From positions 11,167,001-11,227,000 of the forward strand of contig OU612066.1 of the NCBI GenBank assembly GCA_914767715.1: DNA of 60,000 nucleotides, given 5' to 3'. How positions within the stretch are numbered: the first letter of the stretch is position 1; every line of letters starts with the position of its first letter. This stretch comes from Membranipora membranacea. Taxonomy: Eukaryota; Bryozoa; Gymnolaemata; Cheilostomatida; Membraniporidae. Both the position numbers and the translations under genes were made by a program. Shown one piece after another: positions 49,876-60,000 of this stretch. The notes under the pieces were generated by a model. It was given only the letters and a program-made list of their open reading frames with translations. It did not search any database and had not been told where the DNA came from.

Positions 49876-52800
49876 GCAATGTAGAGTTTAAGCCTTGAGG
49901 AGAGTCTCCATTGCCAGAAAACACCAACTAGATTGAATGACCTCTATTCCTCTGATTGTCTGTTGTCCGTAGATGACAGCAGCAGATTGTATGGTGTATT
50001 AGGATATTTGTGATGAGCTGGCAGTCCCGAGTGCTCAGTATTTTCTTACATCCTTCTTGTAACAAATGTTATGATGAACTGCCCTGATATATTCCTTGCA
50101 TCCTTAAATTTGTGCTTGTTGTAGCTTTGTGGAGCTTTACCGCTTTTATTTCAAACTTTCATTGTTAGATTCATACTGAGCTTTTCTGCTTAAGTGTAGA
50201 CAGGATAATTAAGTGCAATTAGATGTCTCCGAGATTTACAGTTACTCTGAATATGACAGAACAGAACTTCAACACAACTCGAAATCATGAAATAGACCGT
50301 CCCAAAAGCATCGAATCAGGTTTAGAACCGTATCCAACAGCTTTCTATTCAACAGACAATGATATTTACCATTGGGACATTTCACAGGGATGGGAATCCT
50401 CAACCAAACTCATACAACGCAATGATGATGATGGTAACATCATGAGCTTTCTACAAATCAGCAGTACAAGGTTTCTTCTTAGATTCAAGAATTCGTTGAA
50501 GGTGTATCAGCTTACTGACTATCTTATGAAAAATAACACAAAACAGGATATATTGGTGTGCAAAACACGTGACTGCTGTCCTCAATCTAGCGTACGTTGC
50601 TGGCAGGACGAAACTCCAGATCTCGGACCCATTGCTGTGGATCACAGTTCTGCATCAGGAGTTGTCTATTATATAAATCACTCAACTCCCTATAGGGTGG
50701 ATATCTCTGTAGGCTCGGTCGCCGAACATTTTACTTCAACAGCACGGGTGGAACCACCACAGTAACAATAAGGACTACTCAATGGTGACTATTTTTTTCG
50801 TAAGGATGCCGTAATTACCCCTAATCATTTCAACCTAGAGTCATAGAATTCGAGCCTCATGCTATTCCGCGCATATAATGGACCTGTTGACAAAGCCATT
50901 TTAATGCCAGAAAGTCTTATTTTCTGCCACTCAGCTGAATTGTTGCTGTTAATTGACATGACCACAGGCCTCTCTAGCTTTGTTTCAGAAAGAACCACCT
51001 TCTTGCCACCGTACAACACCACCAACATTAGACATACCAAATCAAAGTCGCGGCCATGGCAAGAAAGAACAATCAGACATCCCTACTGGCCATAGACATG
51101 GGCTTCAAAGTGATGAAGCTAAAGTACACTGGTAAGTTCGATATGTCTTTAAGTGACAGTCCTACTGGGCCATGTTTGGTATGGTGTTAAAGATCTCAGG
51201 CTGAAAAGTCATTAGAAAAAATTATATAAAACAGCATGTGAACCTAATTGCAGTAAAGTGGTTGCAAAGTCTGTAAAACACATTACACCCATTTTTTAAT
51301 TATAGCATCCATCTACTTAACCTTTAATACCATTTGCAAAGTTGCGTTTAATTTTTTTGTTATAGTTGAACAGTTCCCTGATAATGCCAGCGCAGTGAGT
51401 GACGTTCCAGATGTTCCAGATATTCCAGATGTTTTAGATGTTTCAGCTGGCTCTGACAAAAAATCAACAGAATATTATGGTAATGATTTTAATCTTGGAT
51501 GGTTCAGATTTAGTTTTTATTTATTTTAGAATATGCTACATACTGATTGAGATGATCTCTGAAATGCTCTTCGTATTATTTAAGTAAAAGTTATTGTCTT
51601 CTCTTGCGCAACAAAAAAAACATTACTCTGGTTTTGAGTGCCTTGTCCTAGCTAAATTTTTGCTCAATAAGTGCCAACACATTGGCTAGCCTTAATATCT
51701 TCTCCCTACATTGTGTTGTTTGTCTCAGATATACACATTACTTAGCTCCCACTTTATACTAATTTACTTTTTGCTGCAGCTTTAGTTGGCTGCATTATAG
51801 CTTTGGTGATGTTAATAATTGGAATTGCTTTAGCTGGTCTGCTATACAAAATAAGAACGAGAAGAAGCAGACAAACTGCCACGAAACCATCTCGTCCGAG
51901 AAGACAAACAGCGCGTACTGTCTCAGACGATGTTTTAGGAGGTTGGTAGACAAAGCTGTTGTGTAGATTTATAATAAAGTTGCAAATACCCATGTGCTTT
52001 TTTCCAAGCTATGAGGCAACCCCAACAGCTGTAATCAGCAGCCGAAAAGGTTTCAGGAGGAGAAAAGTTATGCCATGACAATAGAATTGTATTATTTTTG
52101 AGCACATGAATGGCCTTTGATGCATATAAACTCCTTTTTAATTTTTACTTTCACAGGTATTGAACTCAATACACTTGACGGTTGTAGAACAAGGGATAGT
52201 TCTGCACAATCAAGAAGATGAGGAGCAGTCAGATGAGGACCGCTCTAACATTGACAGCCAGGTTAAGAACAAAAAACCCCTTCCACCGCTACCAATTCAG
52301 TATAGACACCCTCTAGTGCACACGCCATCTAGCAATGTCCGGTGAGCCTTACCATGAAGAGGTACTTGAAAGTCCAAAGCCAAGGCATCCAATTCCAAGG
52401 CCCCATATGTACCACCTAGGATATCACCCCTGTCTAGTACCCCCTGCCTGGAGATGGTGCATCGGCTTCTGATGAGGTATCTGGTACTCATACTGATGAC
52501 CTACACACTGGAGAATCTCCGTACTGTTACAATCCTTGTGTGTCACAAATTCTGTGCAGTGACAAAGATGACTCGTGCTAACCAAATAGCCAAATAGCCA
52601 AATAGCTAAATAGCTTAACAGATGGGATTTCATCATCATTCCATCAGCTATTTTTTGTATCGTATAAATAGTGAGAGCATCAAGATACAAACATTATACT
52701 CAAGACAGTTAATCAGTGATGTTGTTTAGTGAATGTTTGTACTAGACAAAAAAAATCAGATAATTCTAATAATGCCATTTCTCTGCTCTGGAAGATAAGC

Positions 52801-53381
52801 TGTATGTTATATGTAAAGTGCTCAACTCTGACTACCAGAATTCTCGAACTCGTCACACAGTTGTAATAATTTTGTGACATTGTGTTTCTCCTGACTATTA
52901 TGCACAGTATGTTGATTACGCGTACGCTGTTGAACCAAATAGGCTGCCTAACTCTGTGGCTGAACCATATCAGTATAGACAACCTGTAGTGCACACGCGA
53001 CCTAGTGATGCTGATGAGTCCGATGAGCCGTACTATGAAGAGGTTCTTCAACATGTAGATAGACCTATCAATGTCCCGAGGCCCCAGTATGTTCCACTGA
53101 GCATATCAACCCTGCCTAGTACGCCCCTGCCTGTTGTACTTTTGTACATGTGGTGTTGGAGGTAGGGATCAACATAACTCTCAATGTTCAAAGGGTAAAC
53201 AACTCTTAATGTATATATGGATGTAGCTATGAAAGAGGGGATAATTCTGAATAATAATAACTGCAACATCCTCCCCTTTCTGAAAGTAATACTAACTGAA
53301 GATTGTCTGTACAGACACAACAAATATATACAAAGAAAAACTAACAACTATGTACAAAGGGGAGGTGCATCTAGCAACATG

Positions 53382-54518
53382 CTAGATCATCTCGAAGTCG
53401 TCAAACCTCCTGGGTAGAGCGCCACGATTCTGTTGTGCACTTCTTTGAGGGGTCGGGGTAGGGGTCACCAGCAAAGGTGATGCTGGTACTTCACTGTGGA
53501 TCTCAGCTCTAGGGGTAATAGATACCTCACTGTGAGTAGTCTCATGTTCAACTCCATGTCCTTTGTTGGGAGCAGACTTCAGATACACTCTATTTCTCCT
53601 CAGCTGATTGGAGCCGGTATTCACGAGGTAAGATCTAGGTTGGGCAGTCTCCACTCTCACTTTTCCTTCATTCCACTGTGGCTCATTATCAGTCCTCACG
53701 AGGACCTTATCTCCTTCTGGAAGTGGCTTTAGGTCTCGAGTCTTCCCATCATGTACATCTTTCTGCTTATGCTGCCTCTGCTGCAGTAACTCGAGGGCAT
53801 CTGGTATCTGTGGCTTCAACATCTTTCTGTACAGGGAAGCGGGCCTCGTATGCACCTACTGAACAGCATCTCTGACGGACTGTATGGCAAACCAGCAACA
53901 GGGGTCTGGCGATATGCTAACAACGACTGATATATGTCAATCTCTGTGTCGGCAGCTTTCTTGAGAACCTGTTTGACAGTCTGTACATACCTTTCTGCCA
54001 TACCGTTAGATCTGTGATAGTGAGGACTACATGTGGTCACATTAAAGCCCCTCTCCAAAAAATTTTTTTTGCATAGCTTCACTCCCAAATGGCATGTTGT
54101 CAGCTACAACCTCCACCAGTACACCATGGACTGAGAAAACTGATTTGAGAGCACCAACCACATCCTTAGCAGCCTTTCCTTTTGTCATCCTTAGCTCCGG
54201 ATAATGTGAATAGAAGTCAACAACAACAATATGGTTGTGATTCTGGAACTCGAGTATATCCATTGCTACTTTGTTCCAGGGGAGCTCAGGCACGATATGC
54301 GGCAGCAGGGGCAACTGCTGCTGTCTGTTAGAATGTCGTAGGCATATAGGGCATTCGGATATGAGCTGTCTAATATCACCATTGATACCGGGCCAGACCA
54401 CAGACTGCTTCGCTCTCTCAATGCATTTGTCCATCCCTAGGTGACCAACATGCATTTTCTTCAGGTAGTCACGTCGTTGTGCTTGGGGTATGACTAGACG
54501 CTCAGCACGATATATCAT
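53382..54518 (-). pseudogene. Ty3/gypsy integrase remnant
   Basis: The HHCC zinc domain is visible (HVGHLGMDKC then CPICLRH). Catalytic residues are recognisable as AMDIL (first Asp), VADNMPFGSE (second Asp) and NGMAERYVQ (Glu). Two frame changes (near 54060 and 53850) break it into three open segments. The last segment ends in a Pro/Thr-rich tail with LPRRFDDFEMI. Confidence 0.85.
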
Positions 54519-54551
54519 GTTATCTCTCAGATACAGTTCATCTCTGAAGTT

Positions 54552-55172
54552 CTAAAAGGGTTGTATTATCATAGGTACTTGCTTCTTAGTCGGCCAGTTC
54601 CAGCCCTCCATTATAGCCAACTTGAGTTTAGCCATAGTCTCATCTTGTAAGTAGACATCATACAGGGACTGCTTTGCTGACTCTTCAAGCTGAAGGCAGT
54701 GAATCATAACAACATCATCCTCAATCGTTGGTTCAGTAGTAGGTAAGTAGGCACGAGACAGCGTGTCGGCCAAATACAAGAACTTTCCTGGCACATAACT
54801 GATCTCTTTTACCTGGTAGCGCTGCAGTCTTATCAGTAGCTTCTGCAACCTAGGTGAGGCCATCCACAGGGGTTTCTTTACAATCAATACGAGTGGCTGA
54901 TGATCTGTTTGGACTCCAATATCTCTACCATATGTGTAGGTATGGAACTTTTCACAACCATATACTATGGCATGTAGCTCTTTGTCAATCTGGGGATACC
55001 TCTGTTCAGCATCATTTAGCGCTCTTGATACATACGCTACTGGTTGACTCTGCTGTAAGTGTACTGCACCAAGTCCACCCTCCGAAGCAATAGTCTGTAG
55101 CAGTATATCCTTGTTGACATCAAAATACTTGAGCACTGGTTCACTCATCAGCGTAGCTTTGATTTGTCTCAT
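54552..55172 (-). pseudogene. Ty3/gypsy RNase H remnant
   Basis: Clear family motifs: PVAYVSRALNDAEQRYPQID, KELHAIVYGCEKFHTY, QTDHQPL and PGKFLYLADTLSRA. The first catalytic Asp of the usual DAS motif is replaced (QTIASEGGLGA), so the enzyme would be inactive. Confidence 0.85.
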
Positions 55173-55375
55173 GGCTTCCTTTTGATCTGGACCCCAAACC
55201 CATACAGCATCAGACTTCAGAAGTTTTCTTATTGGCTGTGTAATCTTGGAAACATTTGGAATAAAACTTCGTTTAGTTTAGAGAACCGATAAGCCGTCAT
55301 ATTCCTTCCTTATCAGTTGGGTCGGGCATCTGATCAATAGCTTTAACTTTATCCGGGTCTGGCTTGAGTCCATCT

Positions 55376-56350
55376 TTAGAGACTATATTGACCTAGATAA
55401 ATCACTTCTGAGCGGTCGTGCTGGATTTTCTCTCTGTTAAACCTAACATTACAATCCCGAGCCCTCTGTAGTAGCTTCTTCTGCTTTTGGTCATGGTCTG
55501 TCTGAACTTTACCTGTGATGATTATATCATCAAAGTAGATGCTAACATCCAGATCACCAAATACTCCCTCAACTCTCTTTTCGAAGACTTCAGCACTGGA
55601 GTTGATACCAAACGGCAGACGTTTGTAGCAGTACTTTCCAAAAGGGGTGTTAAACGTTGTTAGGTGTTGTGATGGACTATCAAGAAGAACATGCCAGTAC
55701 CCACTCTTCATGTCAACTATAGTGAACACAGACATGCCATTGAACTTGAATGAGATGTCCTCAAGTGTAGGAATGTGGTGGTGTTCTCTCATCCCAGCTT
55801 TATTCAGCTCGGATCTAGGCAAATTCTGACGCTGCCGTCCCTTTTCTCCACTACAACCATGTTATTCACCCACGGTGTCGGCTGGTCAACCTTTTCAATT
55901 ATACCATTAGCCTCCATTTCGTCAAGTTCAGCCTTCACCTTTTCAACTCTACTAAGTGGTATACGCCTAGCTCTATTTATCACCAGTTTCATTTCGGGAT
56001 CAATCTGTATAGTGTGTTCACGCTCGAAACAGCCTATACCTTCAAAGCAATCTGCAAACTCATCTAGAATAGCCTGACTGTTGAGAGTGTCAACCCTCTT
56101 AACAATGCCGAGCCCCCCACAAGCCTCCAAACCAAGTATTGGCACCACATCTGCATCCACCAGCTCATACTCTAACTTTGACACTCCATCCTTATCTAAC
56201 AAAAGGGAAGATTTTCCACCACTCGGCAGTACGTCACCAGAGTATGACCGCAATCTTGCATCACTACCTACAACAGTTGCACTCAAGCTCTTGGCATGAC
56301 TCAATCGCAAGACATTAGCATCAGCACCTGTACCCACTTTGAAACTGACA
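55376..56350 (-). pseudogene. Ty3/gypsy protease and reverse transcriptase remnant
   Basis: The protease site reads GTGADANVL instead of DTGA, losing the catalytic Asp, and a frame change precedes it. RT motifs follow: PTPWVNNMVVVEKRDGSVRI, then a frame change near 55815, then FTIVDMKSGYWHV, RLPFGINSSAEVFEK and the catalytic YFDDIIITG. It ends at a stop after VIYLGQYSL. Confidence 0.85.
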
Positions 56351-56479
56351 GTTTGGTGTTTTGACCATAATAGAGATTATAGGTCTTGAACCATCCATGA
56401 GCTGTGTCATGTTTACTCGAGATCATACCTACAAAGAGGTCATTCATGCCCATTATTGGTGGTTTACATGCATTCACAG

Positions 56480-57101
56480 TATAGACAGCATTCACCTCCA
56501 TTTTTGTGCATTTGATCCTAAAGTGATTCTTACCACCACAAGCACGACAGTCCTTACCATAGGCCGGGCATTTTCCTTATGAATGGTCATAACCAGAAAA
56601 TTTACAGTCAGTTATCTTCCTTGGGGCGGGCAAGGGGAGTCCCTTGCTTTCAGGTTTGATATCAGCATTCACAGCTGCAACACTACGTTCACCTGAAATT
56701 TCAGCTAGTTGAGTCTTGGTTACCTCAGAGGCCCTTATCGAATCAATCGCCCCAGCCAGATTCACATTTCTGTCTTGCAGCAGTTTCTCCTTCAAACGCA
56801 CATCCTGGATACCAAACACACAGCGAACCAAAATCATCATATCCAGTAGTCCTGCAAATTCACATTTGTTAGCCTGAGTCTTAAGTCTCTTGACAAACAT
56901 TTCAACCGGTTCACCATCACTTTTGGCCATAGATATGAACGCATACCATTCATACAACAAATTTCTCTGTGGATTGAAATAGCCTCCAAACTTCTGTAAG
57001 ACATCTGGTAGGCGATTACCATCTTCAGCCGGGTCAGCAGTACCATCAGATTCAAACTGGACTAAGATCTCTACAGCCTCCTCTCCGATACAATATAGCA
57101 A
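56480..57101 (-). pseudogene. Ty3/gypsy gag remnant with zinc knuckle
   Basis: A capsid-like segment (LQKFGGYFNPQRNLLYEW, FVKRLKTQANKCEF, RCVFGIQDVRLKEKLL), then a frame change near 56577 and a CCHC knuckle (CRACGGKNHFRIKC) at about 56508-56560. Confidence 0.8.
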
Positions 57102-57589
57102 TCTGCCTCAGCCAGATGGGTGCATTGGCAGCAGGCCATTCTCCATTCTCCTGACGTGGCTGTGTCACCAGATTGATGACCGCCAAACAATTTTCAAAAT
57201 TCCTCCTCCCCTTTCTCCAGTTTTCAGCCAGATTTCGATCCAAACACAATTCACTAGGAGCAGCAAGACCAAGCCCATCCATAGCAGCAGGCACACAAAC
57301 AGCACATGGCACACAGCAAAGTTGCAAATATCACCAGCAAGGCAGGGCAAAAGCATGCCTCTAATAGGCTACTATTTATTCGCAACTGCCGAACAGGAAA
57401 AATTCGCCACTTCAGCAGGGGAAAGATTGAATTTTGCAAAATTTCCCTCAACCTCCCATTCACTAACCGACCCACGCACCAACTTATGATGTGCAATGTT
57501 AAGATCTAACAATTTCTTTGTGATGGTGTTCATCTTGTCGTCAATTCTACACCAGATCTAAGAGATGGCAAATACCCTGTCAGCCAATA

Positions 57590-58470
57590 AACATATTACA
57601 GTGGCATTGATGGTCACTCTCTGTTATAATCGGGTGAATTGCACCAAAACTTTTCCCCACTTCCTTTAAGGCCAGCAGCAGCTGTAGCAGCCTAGCAATA
57701 AGTGATCTAAAAAATGATGGGACGAACAGTTTTTGATGGCAGAAAAAAAAAAGTTTTCTAGGGTAAAAGATCATGCTGAATCCAAAAATGAGGGTGTACC
57801 CAGTTGTAATGGCAGTGTGACGGAATATCTGCAATTTCTCCACAAAATCGCCTTTAAAAAGTGTCAAGATATTAAAAAAAGGGTATTTCTAGGGTAAAGC
57901 AATTGAATAACAAGGGTATATCCAATTGAGGCGATCATATCAGCAGTAAATTTCAGAGTCCATAATGAGGGTTGACCCAGTTGTAGTGGTCATTGTCAGC
58001 TGCAGCGCGGCAGCATTTTGCGACTTTACACAAAATCGCGTGTAATGAGTGAAATGTTAAGAGTTTTATAAAAAGTTTTCCTATAGTATAACAATGACCT
58101 CAATTTGAAAATGAGGGTGTACCCAGTTGAAGTGATTATGTCAACGGCAGCACGGCAGCATTTGACAAATTTTCTCAAAATCGCTTTTAAAAAGTGAATG
58201 TCAAGAGTTTAAAAAAAGGGTATTTCTAGGGTTGTAGCGATCGTGTCAGCGGCAGGCGGCTTGGTGTACCTGGTTGAAGTGGTCTGTGGCAGCACTACTG
58301 CGTATCCCCAAATATTCACACTATCGATTGTAATTAGTGAGAAGTCAAGATTTTGATGCAGTTTGCAGAAGTCAGTTCAGTCAGGTGGCCAAGAAGTTAG
58401 GCCTGGCTTTAACATGATATATGTTATATTATTGCATGAGGTGGTTGGTCAGTGAAAGCATGTTAGGAAA
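57590..58470 (+). mobile_element. Second foldback-like element copy (no right arm seen)
   Basis: Starts with the left-arm blocks of 7785-8175 (ggccagcagcagctgtag, gtttttgatggcag), then tandem units of about 146-180 bp beginning with the gtacccagttg motif at about 57790, 57970 and 58117. It ends with the ttgcatgaggtggttgg block, which is shared with 9130-9150. Confidence 0.6.
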
Positions 58471-58474
58471 TAAA

Positions 58475-59350
58475 GTGATGCCCACATATCGAAGTTGAAA
58501 AATGTGATTTTATCAATCAATTAGCATTACAAAGCCACATTCAATTCTCTTGTCAGTGACAAAAACAAATAAATGGCATCGAAATTTAAAAATGATCGAG
58601 CTCAGATTTTGACAGTTGAGTTTCTTGATTAACAGTTAGGCACCCTTTGAACTCTTTTCTCGTGTGGTATCATTATAGATTTCCAATTAAAAATGACAAC
58701 AGTGGCAATGGAAACATGAAAGCAGAAATGACAGTTGTACCCTTTTTTTGTATCATTGGAATGCTGTGAAGAGCAAAATACGGACCTAGTGTGCACCATG
58801 ACTGCAAAAAATGACTCATATTTTGTGTGAGAACATTAAAATTGCAGCGTTAATCATTCCTAGGTTTGAAATTGATTCTACCTGAGCCTCACGCTTTCCA
58901 TTGTCAGTTTTTGCAAGAATTTACAACATAATGGATATGGTGTTGAACAGGCATTTCCATTGGGTATTACTGATAATCAATACTGAAGTGATCAGAAATT
59001 ATTTATTTCCCAATAAATCTTTATTCAGACACCTGTTAATATGAAAATCTCACTCTGGTGCCTTTTCTGTGGCTTTTAATTTATCTGTAAACCATAATGA
59101 CAAGTGCAAGGTCACCTTATATCATTTTAAAAGGCTCAAAAAGTGTTACAAGCAATTGCAGGTTCTCAAGATGCTCACAAATTTTGCAGAGGAGGCAGTA
59201 AGCTTAAAAATGGTATCCAATCCCAAGTGGTCTAGTGTTATTAGGCATTTATTGGTGATAGCGATATTTTTTTTTGCCCATTGTCTCGTCTGCTCTGCTG
59301 CTCTGTGTCATATATATAGAAGATAGTCAACTTTATCTGGGAGAACTTAT
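58475..59350. other. Intergenic, no gene recognised
   Basis: An 85-codon ORF at 59069-59326 has a hydrophobic C-terminal part but no other support. Confidence 0.4.
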
Positions 59351-59354
59351 ATAA

Positions 59355-60000
59355 AATGTATAAATATTGTAAAAAAGCATGGTTTCACTTTGTGGTAAAA
59401 TATTGTGCCTTTGCCTTGTCTCAAATTTTGGGCAATTTACATTCATGATTCTTAAACATCGGCTCTCGATTCTTAGGATATCTTTTCAATATATTTGTCA
59501 GAGCAATGAAGTAATGGTGCGCAATGTTTAGTCTTATTAACCCTGTATCAGATGGCAACTAAGGATTCATTCAAAACATACGATCTCTCTCAAAATTGGT
59601 ATAGTTTTTTTTAATCTTTTTGACATTGGATTTAAAATTCATATTTTTATCTAAAATTACTCCTAGAAGTCAGGAGTGGTCTGCTGCTTGGTTTATGATC
59701 TGTAAGGTCCAGGTTCAAATCCAGGCGCAGGCAGTCATTCTGGATTTGGTACTGGTCCACCACTCATCCTAGCCAGGTTCTTGCTGATCAGGCCTAAAAA
59801 TACCGGAGGTCCATTCTGTGGTTGCACACCCCACATGCAGTAAAGAGATCCCCCTTTGCCTCTTCTATAAAAAGAGTCGCCTTAATCCCAGCGGTCAAGG
59901 GTATAGGGCGCGGCTTGAGTACCATGGCTCCCAGTACCTTTACTCGAGAGGGAACAACCCTTTCTGCAATGAAGACTTAGACTTACTCCTAAATATTTTA
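59355..60000 (-). mobile_element. Second copy of the LINE + SINE composite (runs off the window)
   Basis: Direct copy of 40298-40960. It includes a family A SINE at 59669-59982 flanked by the same TACTCCTA duplication (59659-59666 and 59984-59991) at the same point in the LINE. It lacks the LINE C-terminal part found at 40090-40257. Confidence 0.7.

Larger units (their letters stand above)
41585..51131. repeat. Arm 2 of the large inverted duplication
   Basis: Reverse-complement counterpart of 1-6985. It is longer because of the U2-like array, the CR1 insertion and other additions. Confidence 0.85.
46904..53165 (+). pseudogene. Gene Y, arm 2: receptor-like protein, decayed and cut by a retrotransposon
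   Basis: Exons: 46904-46924 (MARYMYE), 47464-47534 (signal segment LMILLCVELSLIAAVV), 50234-51131 (ectodomain), 51366-51479 (stalk with a DVPDVPDIPDVLDVS repeat), 51780-51941 (membrane helix IIALVMLIIGIALAGLL then RTRRSR), then tail sequence at 52157-52581 and 52908-53165. Exon lengths and phases match arm 1. Compared with arm 1, the ectodomain exon has indels near 50722, 50765 and 50802 and an in-frame TAG at 50841. Tail segment 1 needs frame changes (an 8-bp and a 1-bp gap relative to segment 2). The tail is duplicated: both segments have a QYR.P.VHT block and a PYHEEVL/PYYEEVL tyrosine motif. Segment 2 is cut by the Ty3/gypsy element at about 53131. A sequencing or assembly error could explain some but hardly all lesions. 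Confidence 0.75.
53132..57500 (-). mobile_element. Degenerate Ty3/gypsy LTR retrotransposon
   Basis: On the minus strand the order is gag, protease, RT, RNase H, integrase, which is the Ty3/gypsy order. The element has several frameshifts and stops. Its 3' edge is placed at a TG at 53132, where gene Y tail segment 2 loses similarity to segment 1. I did not find a matching LTR at the other end, so LTRs and target duplication are unproven. Insertion removed the C-terminus of gene Y tail segment 2. Confidence 0.8.

Overview
The window is nuclear DNA from an invertebrate animal. The evidence is a complete four-exon MOB1 gene with GT-AG introns, two Bcl-2 family genes, tRNA-derived SINEs, CR1/Jockey-type LINEs, a degenerate Ty3/gypsy element and generally AT-rich intergenic DNA. 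The phylum cannot be fixed from sequence alone. All genes were assembled by hand from exon reading frames, intron phase and paralogue comparison, because most exons are too short to show as single ORFs.

Layout: (1) 1-6985 and about 41585-51131 are two arms of an old inverted duplication. Each arm carries, in the same order and transcribed away from the central region, gene X (a small, probably secreted protein of five exons, perhaps beta-trefoil-like) and gene Y (a signal peptide and a propeller-like ectodomain; in arm 2 also a stalk, one membrane helix and a tyrosine-rich tail). The minus-strand Y in arm 1 is open across all visible exons. The plus-strand Y in arm 2 has indels and stops, and its tail is cut by the Ty3/gypsy element. 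Both X copies are intact. (2) 12865-15792, minus strand: MOB1, a Hippo/NDR pathway adaptor. (3) 20998-27359: three tandem three-exon paralogues (C1, C2, C3) of a low-complexity protein family I do not recognise; the last has an internal repeat duplication and a dead exon 2. (4) 28227-31604: two tandem Bcl-2-like genes with matching exon structure and recognisable BH4/BH3/BH1/BH2 regions. (5) 31853-33119, minus: the 3' part of a coiled-coil protein gene. (6) 34150-37250: a relic third copy of the X upstream region, then several tandem repeats and a repeat-rich coding-like stretch.

Mobile and repeated DNA: two foldback-like elements (7785-9785 and 57590-58470), several long-armed hairpin elements (16503-16760, 23640-24007, 8453-8577), three copies of a tRNA SINE (40621, 59669 and a reversed tail at 27785), a second SINE family, a three-unit tandem array whose unit starts like U2 snRNA (43962-44690), a 98-bp tandem repeat split by a CR1 LINE (48526-49875), and the Ty3/gypsy remnant (53132-57500).

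The most interesting candidate system is the X-Y cassette: a small secreted protein beside a single-pass receptor-like protein with tyrosine motifs, duplicated as a unit in inverted orientation and diverging. A ligand-receptor relationship is inference only. No viral, prokaryotic or CRISPR features were seen.
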